Assembly (NCBI GenBank): GCA_028274465.1
Contig: CM051456.1
Span: 102,275,348-102,339,347, forward strand
Direction of reading: 5' to 3'
Length of the DNA stretch: 64,000 bases
Source: Plantago ovata
Lineage: Eukaryota; Streptophyta; Magnoliopsida; Lamiales; Plantaginaceae
A program made the translations under genes and the position numbers. Each line of letters begins with the position of its first letter. The first letter of the stretch is position 1. The notes below the pieces were generated by a model. The model was not told the DNA's origin and ran no database searches. It worked only from the letters and a program-made list of their open reading frames with translations. Of this stretch, positions 10,897 to 21,776 are shown in pieces.

Positions 10897-11867
10897 GGAT
10901 CCATATACCAGTGACCTTTTTTCCATTTGTTTTTGAGTTAATCTCACATTAGCAGCCTGATAGACCGCCTAATATCATATTTGTTCCCATTAGATCAACA
11001 ATTATATCCTAGTACCTGAAAATGGATTTTTGGGTAGACTTTGCTGTAATTACACAATTGACATTGGGTGATCCAAACAAGGCCTTAACTTTCTTTTTCT
11101 TTTTTCTTTGTTTCTTAAATTACATTATTTCTAAAACTTTATTACCCTATAAAATTAATATTAAAAATGAAATATCACAAAAAGTAAAATATATATTAAA
11201 AAATAAAAATAAAAAAAATTAAAGAAGATATGAGCTCCGATGACCAGAGCTATCGGAAGTTTACATCTCCGATTTGGGGCGTGAAGCTCCAGATCGGAGC
11301 TTCACAGTCCTAATCGGAGCTGTGAAGCTCCAAATCGGAGCTTCACATCCCCAAATCAGGGTTGTGAAGCTCCGATTCGAGCTTCACTGTAATAGTGAAA
11401 GCTCCGATTCGAGCTTCACTGTAACAGTGAAAGCTCCGATCGGAGCTTTCACTGTTACAGTGAAGCTCCGTCGGAGAGCTTCACTGTCTCCATGAGTGAA
11501 GCTCGATCGGAGCTTCACTGTCGGAGCTCCGGTACCGGACATAATTCTGGTACCGGAAAATTGAAGAAGAAGAAGATGAAAAAAGAAAAGGAAGAAAATA
11601 GAAAAGAATAAGGGTAAGAATAAAAAGAAAAAGAAAGAAAAAAAGAAAAAGAAAAATTCTGAAAAAATTATTATTCAATCTATGAAAAATTATGAAAAAG
11701 AAAAATTAAAAAAATCATGTTTTTTCACTAAGGCTGTTTGGATCAGCCAAAATTCAATAATTGAAAAGCGAAAAAATCAAATTTGGGTACCAAAATGTAA
11801 TTGTTAGTCTAGTGGGAACAAATATGATATTAGAGTATCTTGCAGGGTACTAAAAAGATATGGACCC
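10897..11867. mobile_element. GC-palindrome MITE, copy A
   Basis: Long imperfect terminal inverted repeats (GGATCCATATACC at the left, mirrored by AAGATATGGACCC at the right; inner match AATATCATATTTGTTCCCA) enclose a core at 11229-11540 made of AGCTCCGATCGGAGCT-type palindromes. A purine-rich AAAAGAAAAAG stretch lies to the right. The design is the same as at 16403-17500 and 49058-50020. No coding capacity. No clean target duplication was found for this copy. Confidence 0.65.
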
Positions 11868-13630
11868 TTTTTTTTTTTTACATTTTTTTCCTGATTTTTT
11901 AGTTAATATAGTTGCTTCCACTTTTAGTTAATATAGTGGTTTCTGTGGATGTAGAATGGGAAGATTAAGATCTCTTTTTTGCCCGGAGAAAATGTCTCTG
12001 TGAGTAATGATGAACAATTCAGCTCTCCAGTTGGAATGATCGTCAAGGGACAAGCTGAAATAGGAAAGGACATAGTTGGTTGGGATACAGTGCCAGACAA
12101 TAGCAAAGACGTCTGTTATGCTAGACTTACTGTATGTAAACTTATTTCCTCAAATTTCGAGTTATGGGTAGTGTATTGCTGACTCATTACAAGAGTGTAT
12201 TTAATTATTTTCAGCACATATTTGAAGTTGAAGACAGAGAAACTGAAAGGGTCCAGCGCATCATTGACCAAAAGGAGAATCGTAGTGAGATGCCATTCAA
12301 TCAAACAATTGGAAGAACACCTTTCTTTACAAGATTCAAAAAGATGGTACACTACTGATTCAATTGATAATTTAATGTCAATTTTCATAATGTGCACATT
12401 AGTACGTTTCAAGGTTCTGGGAGTTGTACGATAGATTGGCTGTGTAAATTTGCGATATATATTGTTCTAAAAGCAGATGGATTCATGTTACTCTGCATTT
12501 CAAGTTAAGTGTACAGCTTGAATAAGGAATTGTGAGTTGTGATTTGGTCCAGTAGTTGTGTATGTTGAAAATGAAATTAACATAACAAACGATCTAGCAT
12601 ACTTTGGTTTATTTAACTTGGAGTATAATGGAATGATAGATATGTTTTGCTACTTTGTTCTCCTGTAATACTGTTGGTAGTAGGTATAGCCTGTTATACA
12701 TCATTGTTTATTTTCGTTGAGTGTCAACGCAATGTTAATATTTTCTTATTTGATGCAAACCTTGAAGGCTGTCAAAAGTGAGATCGAGTTCTCCAAAGAG
12801 ACTCGAACAAGCAAGAAGAATGGAGGTGATTTTATTAGCCCAGCTGCAAAGAGAAAATATGTAAGCAAATCCAGTATCTTTTAATATGTCTTCCCATTTT
12901 AATAATTTCATATGCATTAGGTGATCATGTGTTATATGATGCAGGATGAGATGGTGGAAATGCAAAGACAGAATGTGCAAATGGTGAAGAGCCTGTCCCG
13001 GAGTCTGAGATTGTGAAGTCCGCACTAGGACACAAGTCTGGGTATGTTAAGGGAATGGGTTATGGTTTACAGACGGCCACACGTGGACGGTCTATTGTCA
13101 GTACTGGCACTCAGATCAACAAGAAGTTGGAGGAGTTGGATAGTGCCAACGAGAAGATCGCTGAACTGAGTAAAGAAAATGAGGACATGAAGTTACGGAT
13201 TGAGGCTCTGGAGAAGATGATCTTAAAGAATATCTCAGGTGCTTCTGGAGCAACTGCTGGTAAGTCATACGCTTGTCTACTAGCTTTTATACAAATATAG
13301 AGATGCCTTAAGTAGTTTGGTGTGATGCCTTTTATTACTGGTCATGATGTGTGTTTGTTGTTTGTGACTGAGCCCAAGTTTTGAACGACTCACTATACTT
13401 TCTGGTCACGTGAATGAATGATATGCTATATATGTGTATCTTGCTTGAATCTGGATTAATAAAAAGTGTTTTCTTTCATAATACTGCTTGTCAGCAGCCT
13501 TAGCAAGGTTGAAAATTATGTGTCATTTGCTTGTGTAAGTCTTTAAACTGATTCATGTTCTTTCTTTGGTATAGATCATGGTGGATCGGATGATGAGGAA
13601 AATTCAGAGTTCAATGGCGGCTTAAACTAA

Positions 13631-13949
13631 GGTGGAAAAGGCAGGTGATCCATGTGGCTGTGTGTTGATTATTAGTTCTTTTGTGTTAGACTTGTTTCAA
13701 TTGTCAGGTCTCCAGACCTCTTCTATTCATCTTGGACAATTAACTAGGCTAGATTTTGTGTAATTTTGATATATTCGGGCACATGTTATCCCGATAACAA
13801 GGTCACACTAGAATGTAATGCCCGTATCTTGAACAAAAGTTATATATTATTAATCGAGCATTGGTCATCATTTGTTTATTGTATATCATTTTTATTACGG
13901 CTATATTTTTATTTACGGAGCCCGAAAAACATCAATCGTGATAAATTAC
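13631..13949 (+). other. 3' region of the transposase gene
   Basis: AT-rich sequence between the stop codon and the first subterminal repeat. It is probably 3'UTR and CACTA internal DNA. No gene seen. Confidence 0.4.
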
Positions 13950-15639
13950 AAAACCATTTGTGATGAACATGACATCTCAGGATGACATTAATTGTGATGA
14001 AGTTATGATCATTTGGGATGACATATACATGGCAATAAAGTATTTTTTGTGATGGTATAATGGCCATTTGTGATGAACATGACATCTCAGGATGCCATTA
14101 ATAGTGATGAAGTAATGATCATTTGTGATGAAATATACCTGGCAATAAAGTATTTTTTGTGATGGTATAATGGCCATTTGTGATGAACATGACATCTCAG
14201 GATGCCATTAATAGTGATGAAGTAATGATCATTTGGGATGAAATATACATGACAATAAAGTGTTTTTTGTGATGATATAATGGCCATTTATGATGAACAT
14301 GACATCTCAGGATGCCATTAATAGTGATGAAGTCATGATCATTTGAGATGAAATATACATGGCAATAAAGTGTTTTTTGTGATGATATAATGACCATTTG
14401 TGATGAACATGACATCTAAGGATGCCATTAATTGTGATGAAATAATGATCTGATGAAATATACATGACAATAAGGTGTAATTTTTTATGATATAATGACC
14501 ATTTGTGATGAACATGACATCACATGATGCCATTAATTGTGATGAAATAATGATCATTTGTGATGAAATATATATGGCAATAAAGTGTTATTTGTGATGA
14601 GATAATGACCATTTGTGATGAACATGGCATCTCAAGATGCAATTAATTGTGATGAAGTAATGATCATTTGTGATGTATACATGGCAACAAAGTGTTTTTT
14701 GTGATGATATAATGATAATTTTTGATGAAATATACATGGCCTGAAAGTGGAATTTGTGATGAATTGCTCGAGCAATTGTGACAACATGACAGTCGCCGGA
14801 GTTTGGCTTTGGTGATGAAAATTGAACGCATTTGTGAGGAAAGTTGCCTTGCCGAAAGTTGTTTTGGTGATGAAATAGTGGACCAATTGTGACGACACGT
14901 CCGACGCCGGTGCTTGGTTTTAGTGATGAAAATGGATAGCATTTTTGAGGAATGTCAACTGGCCGGAAAGTTGTGTTTGTGATGAATTAGGTGACCAATT
15001 GTGACGATAGGTCCGGCACCGGAGTTTGGCGTTAGTGATGAAAATTGATAGCATTTGTGAGGAAAGTTAAATGGCCGGAAAGTTATTTTTGTGATGAAAT
15101 AGTAGACCAATTGTGACGACACGTCCGGCGCAGGAGTTTGTCTTTAGTGATGACAATTGATATCATTTGTGAGGAAAGTTAAATGGTCGGAGCGTTACTT
15201 TTGTGAGGAAATAATATACCAATTGTGACGACACGTCCGACGCCAGAGTTTGCCTTTAGTGATGGCATTATGCATCAATTATGACGACTAAAAAGCTGTC
15301 CGAGATTGTATTTGGTGACAAATACCATAGGCATTTGTGACGAATGTGAAGCTGCCCGGGATTTACATTAGTGAGGGAAAAATTTATCTTTTGTGACGAA
15401 CTATTACGGGCAGGGCATATGTGTTTTGTGAGGAAATTTTACGGATAGGCGACAACATATGTTTGTCAGTAAAGAGGAACTATTTTTGTCGAAGGACAAT
15501 TTTATTGCAATATTACATAAACGTCGAGGATGTTGCAACGACCCTGTGACGAACTTTTTTCGTCACTTTTTCAAACTGACGAAAATCTGGGATTAGGTGA
15601 CAAAAAATTTCCTCACAAATGCTGCATTTTTTTGTAGTG
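13950..15639 (+). repeat. CACTA right subterminal repeat arrays and terminus
   Basis: 13950-14740 holds about seven ~110-bp units containing ATTTGTGATGAACATGACAT and GTGATGAAATATACATGGC. 14750-15290 holds about five more diverged ~115-120-bp units with ATTGTGACGACACGTCCG and TTAGTGATGAAAATTGATAG. Both arrays share the core TTTGTGATGA or TTGTGACGA. Further core copies run to the terminus TTTTTTTGTAGTG, which ends at 15639 and is the complement of a CACTACAAAAAAA start. Direct and diverged subterminal motifs of this kind are where En/Spm TNPA-type proteins bind. The matching left end was not found in the window; it may lie to the left or be lost. Confidence 0.85.
15624..15639 (+). other. CACTA right terminal inverted repeat
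   Basis: GCATTTTTTTGTAGTG is the reverse complement of CACTACAAAAAAATGC, a typical CACTA terminus. The next three bases, CTC, would be the 3-bp target duplication. Confidence 0.85.
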
Positions 15640-15985
15640 CTCTTCCACCGGCCAAGCAAGCCGCCTAGCCGCACCTTGCCCACCAGACTGAACAATATCT
15701 GGGATTACAACAGCTTCCCCCATGGTCGGACCACTCGTAGCCACCACCTCCGATGTCAAAGACTCATCTCGTAGTGTTTGAGGCAATAAGATAGCTCCTC
15801 CAACATTACGCGTCACAGTATTATTCCCCGATTGAGCAGATCGATTCGAAATACTCCGATGAGGGTTTAAAATCTCCCCTCCTAAATGAATTTCTCCCAA
15901 CTCTGGAGTGATCGTCGACGTTATCATCCGTTGAGCAGCAAGCTGAGCTTCGCAGTCAACTTTAGATGGTCGGCCACGTTACTTC
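15640..15985 (-). pseudogene. LINE ORF1 fragment
   Basis: Read on the minus strand, the peptide contains RGRPSKVDCEAQLAAQRM, then a Gly/Ser/Pro-rich stretch. This resembles the low-complexity C-terminal half of plant L1 ORF1 (gag-like) proteins, where a GRP motif follows the zinc knuckle. The fragment runs straight into the CACTA terminus at 15639, so the CACTA element probably inserted into it. No start or zinc knuckle is left. Confidence 0.5.
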
Positions 15986-16402
15986 GGTGACATGCCGCCA
16001 GATTTCTACATTTCTTAGTCAACATTTTTGTGTATTTTGGACTTCAATGTAATTGTTGAACTAACAGAGATTTAGATGAAAACGATGCATCTAGTGGGGG
16101 AGGTATATGTTTTAAGTAGGAAAAAAAAAAGCAAATGTAAAAGAAAAGAGAAAATAAAATTTGAGTGAAAAATCAAAAGGAAAAAGAAAAGAGTAAATGA
16201 AATTAAATGAAAGAAATGAAAAATAAGATAAAGAAAATAAAAAAATAAAATAAATGTGAATAACGGGTTCGTTCAACGAACCCTACGTAACATTGCTGGA
16301 GTAGGCCTTATAATTTGTAACAAGTTTGAAGTTTTTCACACACTTTAAGAAATGATCTGACTTTTATTATTTTATATATAAATGAGTACTACTTTATATT
16401 AA
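15986..16402. repeat. MITE-end remnant and A-rich DNA
   Basis: 16012-16118 (TCAACATTTTTGTG, ATGTAATTGTTGAACTA, GTGGGGGAGG) resembles the right end of the element at 16403-17500, so an older related copy lies next to it. 16119-16260 is A-rich with AAAATGAAA repeats. No gene. The last nine bases are the target duplication TTATATTAA. Confidence 0.5.
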
Positions 16403-17500
16403 GGGTAATTTTCATACAGACCCCCTGTTAGTTTCATCAATTACAAATCTTCCCCTGCTAGTTCAACAATAACATATTTTCCCTCGTTAGTGAAAACCAA
16501 TTACATCCAGCCTCACGATTTTGACTTTTGGCAAATTAAGGTCTGGAAATGACAAATTTGCCCTCATTTAAAATTTAGATTTCAGAAACAACCAAACACA
16601 ATCAACTTTCTTTTATTGCACATTTGACTCCAAAATTTCTAATTTTACAAAATTAACCTACATAATTTTTTAAAATTTCAACATCATCCAGAATATTTTT
16701 TTAAACAAGTCCCTACACAGTTTATATCTCAATATCAACCCCATAATATTAAAATAAATAAATAAATAATAATAAGAATTCCAAAAAGTAATTTAAAAAA
16801 CAAAAAAAAAAGAAAAAAAGAAAAAAAAGGCGATCGAAGCTCCGATCGGACCTCCGACCGGAGCTATTTACAGCTCCGATTGGAGCTGTAATTAGCTCCA
16901 AATACAGCTCCAACCTAGGAGCTGTAAATAGCTCCGGTCGGAGCTGTAAATAGCTCCGTTCAGGCTCCGGTCGGAGCTGTAATTAGCTCCGAACGGAGCT
17001 ATTTACAGCTCCGATTGGGACTGTTTCAGCCCCAATCGGAGCTAGCTCCGATCGGATCTATTTACAGCTCCGGTTGGGGCTGAAAACAGCCCCGATCGGA
17101 GCTGATTCACAGCTCCGTTGGAGCTGCAAATAGCTCTGATCGGAGCTATTTACAGCTTCGGTTGGGGCTGCAAATAGCTCCGATCGGAGCTATTTACAGC
17201 TCTGGTCAACGGAGCTGTGTGGGGACATCTCCGGTACTGGAATTTTTCCGATACCGGAGTTTAGAGCTTGAAGAGGAAGATGATTAATGAAAAAAGGAAA
17301 AAGGAAAAGAAAATATTGAAAAAAGAAAAAGGAAAAGATAAATGAAAAAATAAAAATATTGGTAAGGGCATGTTTGGAGAGAGAAGATTTGTAAGTTGGT
17401 CAACATTTTTGGATAAAATGGGGCTAGATGTAATTGTTGAACTAGCAGGGGAAGAAACGTAATTAGGTGCAGCACTGGGGGTAGTTTTTAGAAAATTCCC
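16403..17500. mobile_element. GC-palindrome MITE, copy B (Mutator-like, 9-bp TSD)
   Basis: Begins GGGTAATTTTC and ends GAAAATTCCC, flanked by a perfect 9-bp duplication TTATATTAA (16394-16402 and 17501-17509). The inverted ends extend ~80 bp (CTTCCCCTGCTAGTTCAACA on both sides). A 9-bp TSD with long TIRs indicates a Mutator-like non-autonomous element. The core, 16830-17235, is a palindromic minisatellite of GGAGCTATTTACAGCTCCGA units, flanked by A/G-rich DNA. It lies about 850 bp upstream of the predicted FERONIA transcription start. Confidence 0.85.
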
Positions 17501-17529
17501 TTATATTAATAAATGAAAATGTTAGTTTT

Positions 17530-17832
17530 TGTAAACCGCCCGGTGGAATGACCCTCTGTGCCAATGCGGTTAAATCATGTGCTGCACTTCTGGATAATAT
17601 GTTGGTCCCATAGACCAACACGTGTTGTAATCCGCGCACTTTGTACTCACTCGTACTCGCACCAAAAAACTTCTCAGCATGTCACCCATTCTAAAATATC
17701 CTAAAATCGCTCTAGATCCAGCACAGTTAACTCTCAAGTTATTTGGGTGAGTTTTTCAAAAGAAATCTGTATTTTGTTTGTATGAGTATCGTTTTCAATT
17801 CCTTTAATATGTTTGAAATTTTGGGACGTTAC
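17530..17832 (-). repeat. LTR remnant with 5S-rRNA-like sequence (Cassandra type)
   Basis: CAGCATGTCACCCATTCTA followed by CCAGCAC and TTAACTCTCAAG matches the complement of plant 5S rRNA (GTCACCCATCCTA, CCAAGCACGCTTAACTTCGGAG). Plant Cassandra-type TRIM LTRs carry exactly this 5S-like promoter. The segment ends GGGACGTTACA, a typical LTR end. It is too diverged to be a 5S gene, and flanking duplications were not found. Confidence 0.5.
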
Positions 17833-18347
17833 AATTTATACTATTTTTTTTTTAATTATATAAAAGTATAGAATAAAATATTACATTAATATTTCACCTT
17901 AAAACTTATTAAAGTGAAATTTTATATTTTTAACCTTCTGAAAAGAAACGAAAAGTGAAAATCTCACTTATCCAACCAAATCGGCCGTAAATCATACACC
18001 CCACCCTTCACTGAGGAAGCCCAAACTGATTGAGTTAGTTTTATTTATTTATTTATACCTACTTTTATTTACTAATTCTACTTTGGTCATATATTTTTAT
18101 CATCATTATTATTATATTTAGTCAATCCTTTCTATTCTATATCATGGATGATGATTAAAATAATAAAGAAAAACAAACCGCGTTCATCCACCAATCAATC
18201 ATTTTCACCTTTCAGTCCACACAGCAATTAGCATTATATACTGTACTAACAATAATAATAATAATAATAATAACACTAATAATCTGCTGTTTTCACTCAC
18301 TGATTGATTGTCCATAGCTGTCTTCACTTTCTTAAAACAGAGGAGGA
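17833..18347 (+). promoter_or_regulatory. Proximal upstream region of FERONIA-like gene
   Basis: AT-rich DNA with an AAT microsatellite at 18249-18272. No gene. It is the presumed core promoter region, squeezed between the LTR remnant and the TATA box. Confidence 0.5.
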
Positions 18348-18355
18348 TATAAAAA
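18348..18355 (+). promoter_or_regulatory. Candidate TATA box of FERONIA-like gene
   Basis: TATAAAAA is followed 30-60 bp downstream by a CT-rich leader (AATTCTCTCTCTACCC, 18383-18420), a usual arrangement for plant genes. Transcription start is inferred near 18380. Confidence 0.5.
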
Positions 18356-18546
18356 ATAAATCAGCCAAACCACTCTGATAATTAATTCTCTCTCTACCCA
18401 TCTCCCCACATTCAAGTCCTTCCATCCCCACACGTTATTCTTCAAACTCCCCAAGACCCTTTTTTTTTTCCCTTCTGAGCTACTCATACATGGCCTAAAG
18501 TTCTCCATTTTCTTGGGTTTTGAAGCTTACTTTTTTGCTGTTTCAG

Positions 18547-19074
18547 GTAATCTTTTTCTTTTTGCTTCTACATTTCTTGCTTCTTCAACATATGTACTGT
18601 TTCTTGTTTGCTTTCCGATTCCTAGGTTTGCTTGTTTGATGGATCTGAGATGAGATATCTCTCTATCTGCTTAGTTATTGGGATGTAGAAAAATGTCTTC
18701 TTGTCCCCAATTCTGTTTGTTGTTTAGATGTAGACTTCATTTGCTTGCTTATTCTTGCTTGATAGCTGCTGCAGCTACGTTCAGATCTTTGAGTGAATTT
18801 ACCCTTTTGGGTTTTTGGATATGCTTATTCTTGCTTGATACTTGCAGCTTTATTCATTGATTTACCTTTTCTATTTACTTGATTGATACTTTTAGCAATT
18901 GATATATACATACATGCTTGTTTGTTAACTTGGGAGCTAGATTAGTTACCTTTCTTGTTTAGTTGATTGATTGATGATGATGATATTTTCAGTTTTGAAA
19001 TGTGAAGATGAGCAATTTGATTCTTGTAGCTTCTGAAACTGTTCTAAGACTTTCCCTTTTACTTTCTTCACCAG
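18547..19074 (+). other. 5'UTR intron of FERONIA-like gene
   Basis: TTTCAG|GTAATC at 18546/18547 is a donor. TTCTTCACCAG|GC at 19074/19075 is an acceptor after a pyrimidine-rich tract. The 528-bp T-rich interval is intron-like and sits entirely before the ATG. Leader introns often raise or pattern expression in plants. Inferred from sequence only. Confidence 0.65.
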
Positions 19075-19118
19075 GCTATATTTGTTTGCATTTCAAGGTG
19101 GTCTTTTTGTGATAATCA

Positions 19119-21776
19119 ATGAGGAACAGGAACAAGCTCCGGTGCTTGTTGGCTTTGAGTTTGGTGTTGTTGGGTCTGGTTATTGAATTTGATGTAGTGT
19201 CAGCAGCTGATTATGTGCCAACAGATCAGATTTTCTTGAACTGTGGAGGTCCCTCTGAATCCACAGATTCCGATGGTCGGAGATGGACCTCGGATATTGG
19301 CTCCAGGTTCGCCTCGTCTAACACCAGGTCTACAACAGCGCCCGCCGCTATCCAGAAGCCTTCTGTCCCTGATGTTCCATATATGACCGCCCGAGTTTTC
19401 CAGTCTGAGTTCACTTACACCTTCCCTGTAGCCCCTGGCCGCAAGTTTGTCCGGTTGTATTTCTACCCTGCAACCTACAATGGCCTTAATGCTTCTAATG
19501 CTATCTTCTCAGTAAATTCCGGGGGGTTTACCCTTTTGAGAAACTTCAGTGCTGCGTTAACCACGGAGGCTCTCAACTTTGATTATATGATGAAGGAGTT
19601 CTCTATCAATGTTGCATCTGAGGTTCTAAATATCACGTTTACGCCAGCCCCGGGGGGTTCTAACTCGTACGCCTATGTGAATGGGATTGAGATTGTTTCA
19701 CATCCAGATATTTACACTGCGGATGGGACTGAAGTTGCCGTGGGTCAATCGACTGCTCCTGTTATAGACAACAGTACAGCGCTTGAAAATCTGTATCGGT
19801 TGAATGTTGGTGGAAATGACATTTCTCCATCTGGTGATACTGGTCTGTTTAGATCGTGGCGTGATGATTCAAACTACATATTTAGTGCGGCATTTGGAGT
19901 TACTTCAGTTCGTGATCCAGAAGTGAACATCACATATCCTTCTGGTACACCGACCTACGTAGCCCCAGTTGATGTATACAGCACTTTGAGATCTATGGGT
20001 CCGAATGCATCTGTCAACCAGAATTATAATCTGACTTGGCTCTTCAATGTCGACACTGGATTCTCTTACCTGGTCAGGCTCCACTTCTGTGAGATATCAA
20101 CCGAAATTACCAGAGTAAACCAAAGGGTGTTCAGTATTTACATGAATAATCGCACAGCGCTGGAGGAAGCAGATGTGATTGCCATGGCAGGAAGAAATGG
20201 GGTTGTCACTCACAGGGATTTCGTGGTCTTTGTTCCCAGTGGGGCTCCCCAACGAGACCTTTGGCTCGAGCTGCATCCTAACGTCGGATTAAGGCCGCAG
20301 TACTATGATGCTATCTTGAATGGAATCGAATTGTTCAAATTGAGTGATTCTTCTGGAAATCTTGCGGGCCCAAATCCAGATCCACTACCACAGGTGGAAG
20401 TCGATCCATCCGCAAGCCAGTCGGCTGGATCTAGTCAAAATCACAGTGCTGCTATCGGAGGAGGGGTTGGAGGTGGAATTGCTGCTGTCGTTCTTATCGG
20501 TTTGTTTGTCTGTTTTCTTGTTCGACGCCGAAACAAGAAGAAGGACTCTACCACCAGTGATGGCTGGCTTCCTTTGTCTTTGTACGGAAACTCGCATTCT
20601 TCAGGTTCTAACAAGACAAACACCACTGGAAGCTATGCCTCTTCCCTTCCATCAAATCTTTGCCGTCACTTTTCAATTGCTGAAATCAAGGCTGCCACCA
20701 AAAACTTCGACGAGTCTCTTCTCCTTGGAGTTGGAGGTTTCGGTAAGGTATATCGTGGGGAGATTGATAGCGGAACAAAAGTGGCTATCAAGCGTGCGAA
20801 TCCATCTTCCGAACAAGGACTGCACGAGTTCCAGACTGAAATCGAAATGCTCTCGAAGCTTCGACACCGCCACCTTGTTTCTCTTATAGGATACTGTGAA
20901 GAGAAGTGTGAAATGATCCTGGTGTACGATTACATGGCGTATGGAACCCTGCGTGAGCATCTCTACAAGACTCAAAAGCCCCCCTTGCCATGGAAACAAA
21001 GGCTTGAGATTTGCATTGGTGCTGCTCGAGGTTTACATTACCTCCACACAGGTGCAAAACACACTATCATCCACCGTGATGTTAAAACAACGAACATATT
21101 ATTGGACGAGAAGTTTGTGGCTAAGGTTTCTGATTTCGGTCTGTCAAAAACTGGTCCATCGCTGGATGCGACCCACGTCAGCACTGTGGTGAAAGGAAGT
21201 TTCGGGTATCTTGATCCTGAGTACTTCAGAAGGCAACAGCTGACTGAGAAGTCAGACGTGTACTCATACGGAGTGGTGCTGTTTGAGATCTTGTGCGCTC
21301 GGCCAGCCTTAAACCCGACACTTCCAAAAGAACAGGTGAGCTTGGCAGAGTGGGCACAGCACTGTTACAAAAAGGGCATCCTGGATCAGATCACTGATCC
21401 ATATCTGAAGGGGAAGATTGCACCGGAGTGCTTCAAGAAATTCGCTGAGACAGCAGTGAAGTGTGTGTGTGATGTGGGAACAGATAGGCCTTCGATGGGT
21501 GATGTGCTGTGGAACCTGGAATTTGCGCTGCAACTTCAAGAGAGCGCGGAAGAAAGTGGAAAGGGTTTCGAAGGAATGGACATGGATGGTTTCGATGCTA
21601 CGTGCAAGAAAAACAAGGATATGGATTCGTCAGGTGGTTATGATGAGAACATGACAGATTCGAAGAGTAGCGGGTTGTCGATGAGCATTGGTGGTCGGAG
21701 CCTTGCGAGTGAAGATTCGGATGGGTTGACACCTAGTGCAGTGTTCTCGCAGATAATGAATCCCTCAGGCCGCTGA
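19119..21776 (+). CDS. FER: FERONIA-like receptor kinase (CrRLK1L)
   Basis: An intronless 885-residue frame encoding a plasma-membrane receptor kinase of the CrRLK1L family. Order: signal peptide (1-~29, ending VVSA), two tandem malectin-like domains (~34-410), juxtamembrane linker, transmembrane helix (~448-469, AAVVLIGLFVCFLV, stop-transfer RRRNKKK), Ser/Thr kinase (~530-805) and a Ser-rich tail. Kinase residues are all present: glycine loop G537-V-G-G-F-G542, K558 in VAIK, HRD 652-654 with K656, and DFG 672-674. Family landmarks NVGGNDISPS, GWLPLSLYGNSHSSGS and the terminal SAVFSQIMNPSGR point to the FERONIA branch rather than HERK1, THESEUS1 or ANXUR. FERONIA binds RALF peptides with LLG co-receptors and pectin, and controls growth, fertilisation, immunity and wall integrity through ROP signalling. 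Length matches Arabidopsis FER (895). Nothing is broken. Confidence 0.93.
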   Translation: MRNRNKLRCLLALSLVLLGLVIEFDVVSAADYVPTDQIFLNCGGPSESTDSDGRRWTSDIGSRFASSNTRSTTAPAAIQKPSVPDVPYMTARVFQSEFTYTFPVAPGRKFVRLYFYPATYNGLNASNAIFSVNSGGFTLLRNFSAALTTEALNFDYMMKEFSINVASEVLNITFTPAPGGSNSYAYVNGIEIVSHPDIYTADGTEVAVGQSTAPVIDNSTALENLYRLNVGGNDISPSGDTGLFRSWRDDSNYIFSAAFGVTSVRDPEVNITYPSGTPTYVAPVDVYSTLRSMGPNASVNQNYNLTWLFNVDTGFSYLVRLHFCEISTEITRVNQRVFSIYMNNRTALEEADVIAMAGRNGVVTHRDFVVFVPSGAPQRDLWLELHPNVGLRPQYYDAILNGIELFKLSDSSGNLAGPNPDPLPQVEVDPSASQSAGSSQNHSAAIGGGVGGGIAAVVLIGLFVCFLVRRRNKKKDSTTSDGWLPLSLYGNSHSSGSNKTNTTGSYASSLPSNLCRHFSIAEIKAATKNFDESLLLGVGGFGKVYRGEIDSGTKVAIKRANPSSEQGLHEFQTEIEMLSKLRHRHLVSLIGYCEEKCEMILVYDYMAYGTLREHLYKTQKPPLPWKQRLEICIGAARGLHYLHTGAKHTIIHRDVKTTNILLDEKFVAKVSDFGLSKTGPSLDATHVSTVVKGSFGYLDPEYFRRQQLTEKSDVYSYGVVLFEILCARPALNPTLPKEQVSLAEWAQHCYKKGILDQITDPYLKGKIAPECFKKFAETAVKCVCDVGTDRPSMGDVLWNLEFALQLQESAEESGKGFEGMDMDGFDATCKKNKDMDSSGGYDENMTDSKSSGLSMSIGGRSLASEDSDGLTPSAVFSQIMNPSGR

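Larger units (their letters stand above)
7642..13630 (+). pseudogene. Transposase_24 (Ptta/En/Spm) family gene, decayed
   Basis: Eleven exons can be read by GT/AG junctions and phase: 7642-7804, 7917-8000 (or 8018), 8105-8182, 8255-8305, 8919-9446, 9550-9611, 11955-12131, 12215-12346, 12768-12860, 12945-13259 and 13575-13630 (TAA 13628). Recognisable parts are NGKIKISF...GWDTVP (exon 7), MPFNQTIGRTPF (exon 8), ETRTSKKNGGDF (exon 9) and LGHKSGYVKGMGYG followed by a short coiled coil (exon 10). This order is that of the plant transposase Ptta/En/Spm family, the accessory protein of CACTA elements. Two defects: an in-frame TGA at 8122-8124 in exon 3, and exon 10 begins in a frame (DEMVEMQ) different from its later part, an apparent 1-nt shift near 12970-12990. 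Exon 3 is phase-symmetric, so skipping it would avoid the stop. Introns 6 and 4 are swollen by repeats. Expression is unknown. Confidence 0.7.

Noticed and set aside
11274..11495. 73-residue frame in the palindromic core of copy A
   Set aside because: Repeats of a 16-base palindrome stay open by chance; no conserved frame in copies B and C.
13950..15290. Regular ~110-bp repeats that could suggest a satellite or CRISPR-like array
   Set aside because: Units are tandem without spacers, share the CACTA subterminal core and end at a CACTA terminus.
17660..17760. A 5S rRNA gene
   Set aside because: Similarity is patchy, with several substitutions and gaps in the internal promoter; it fits a TRIM LTR better.
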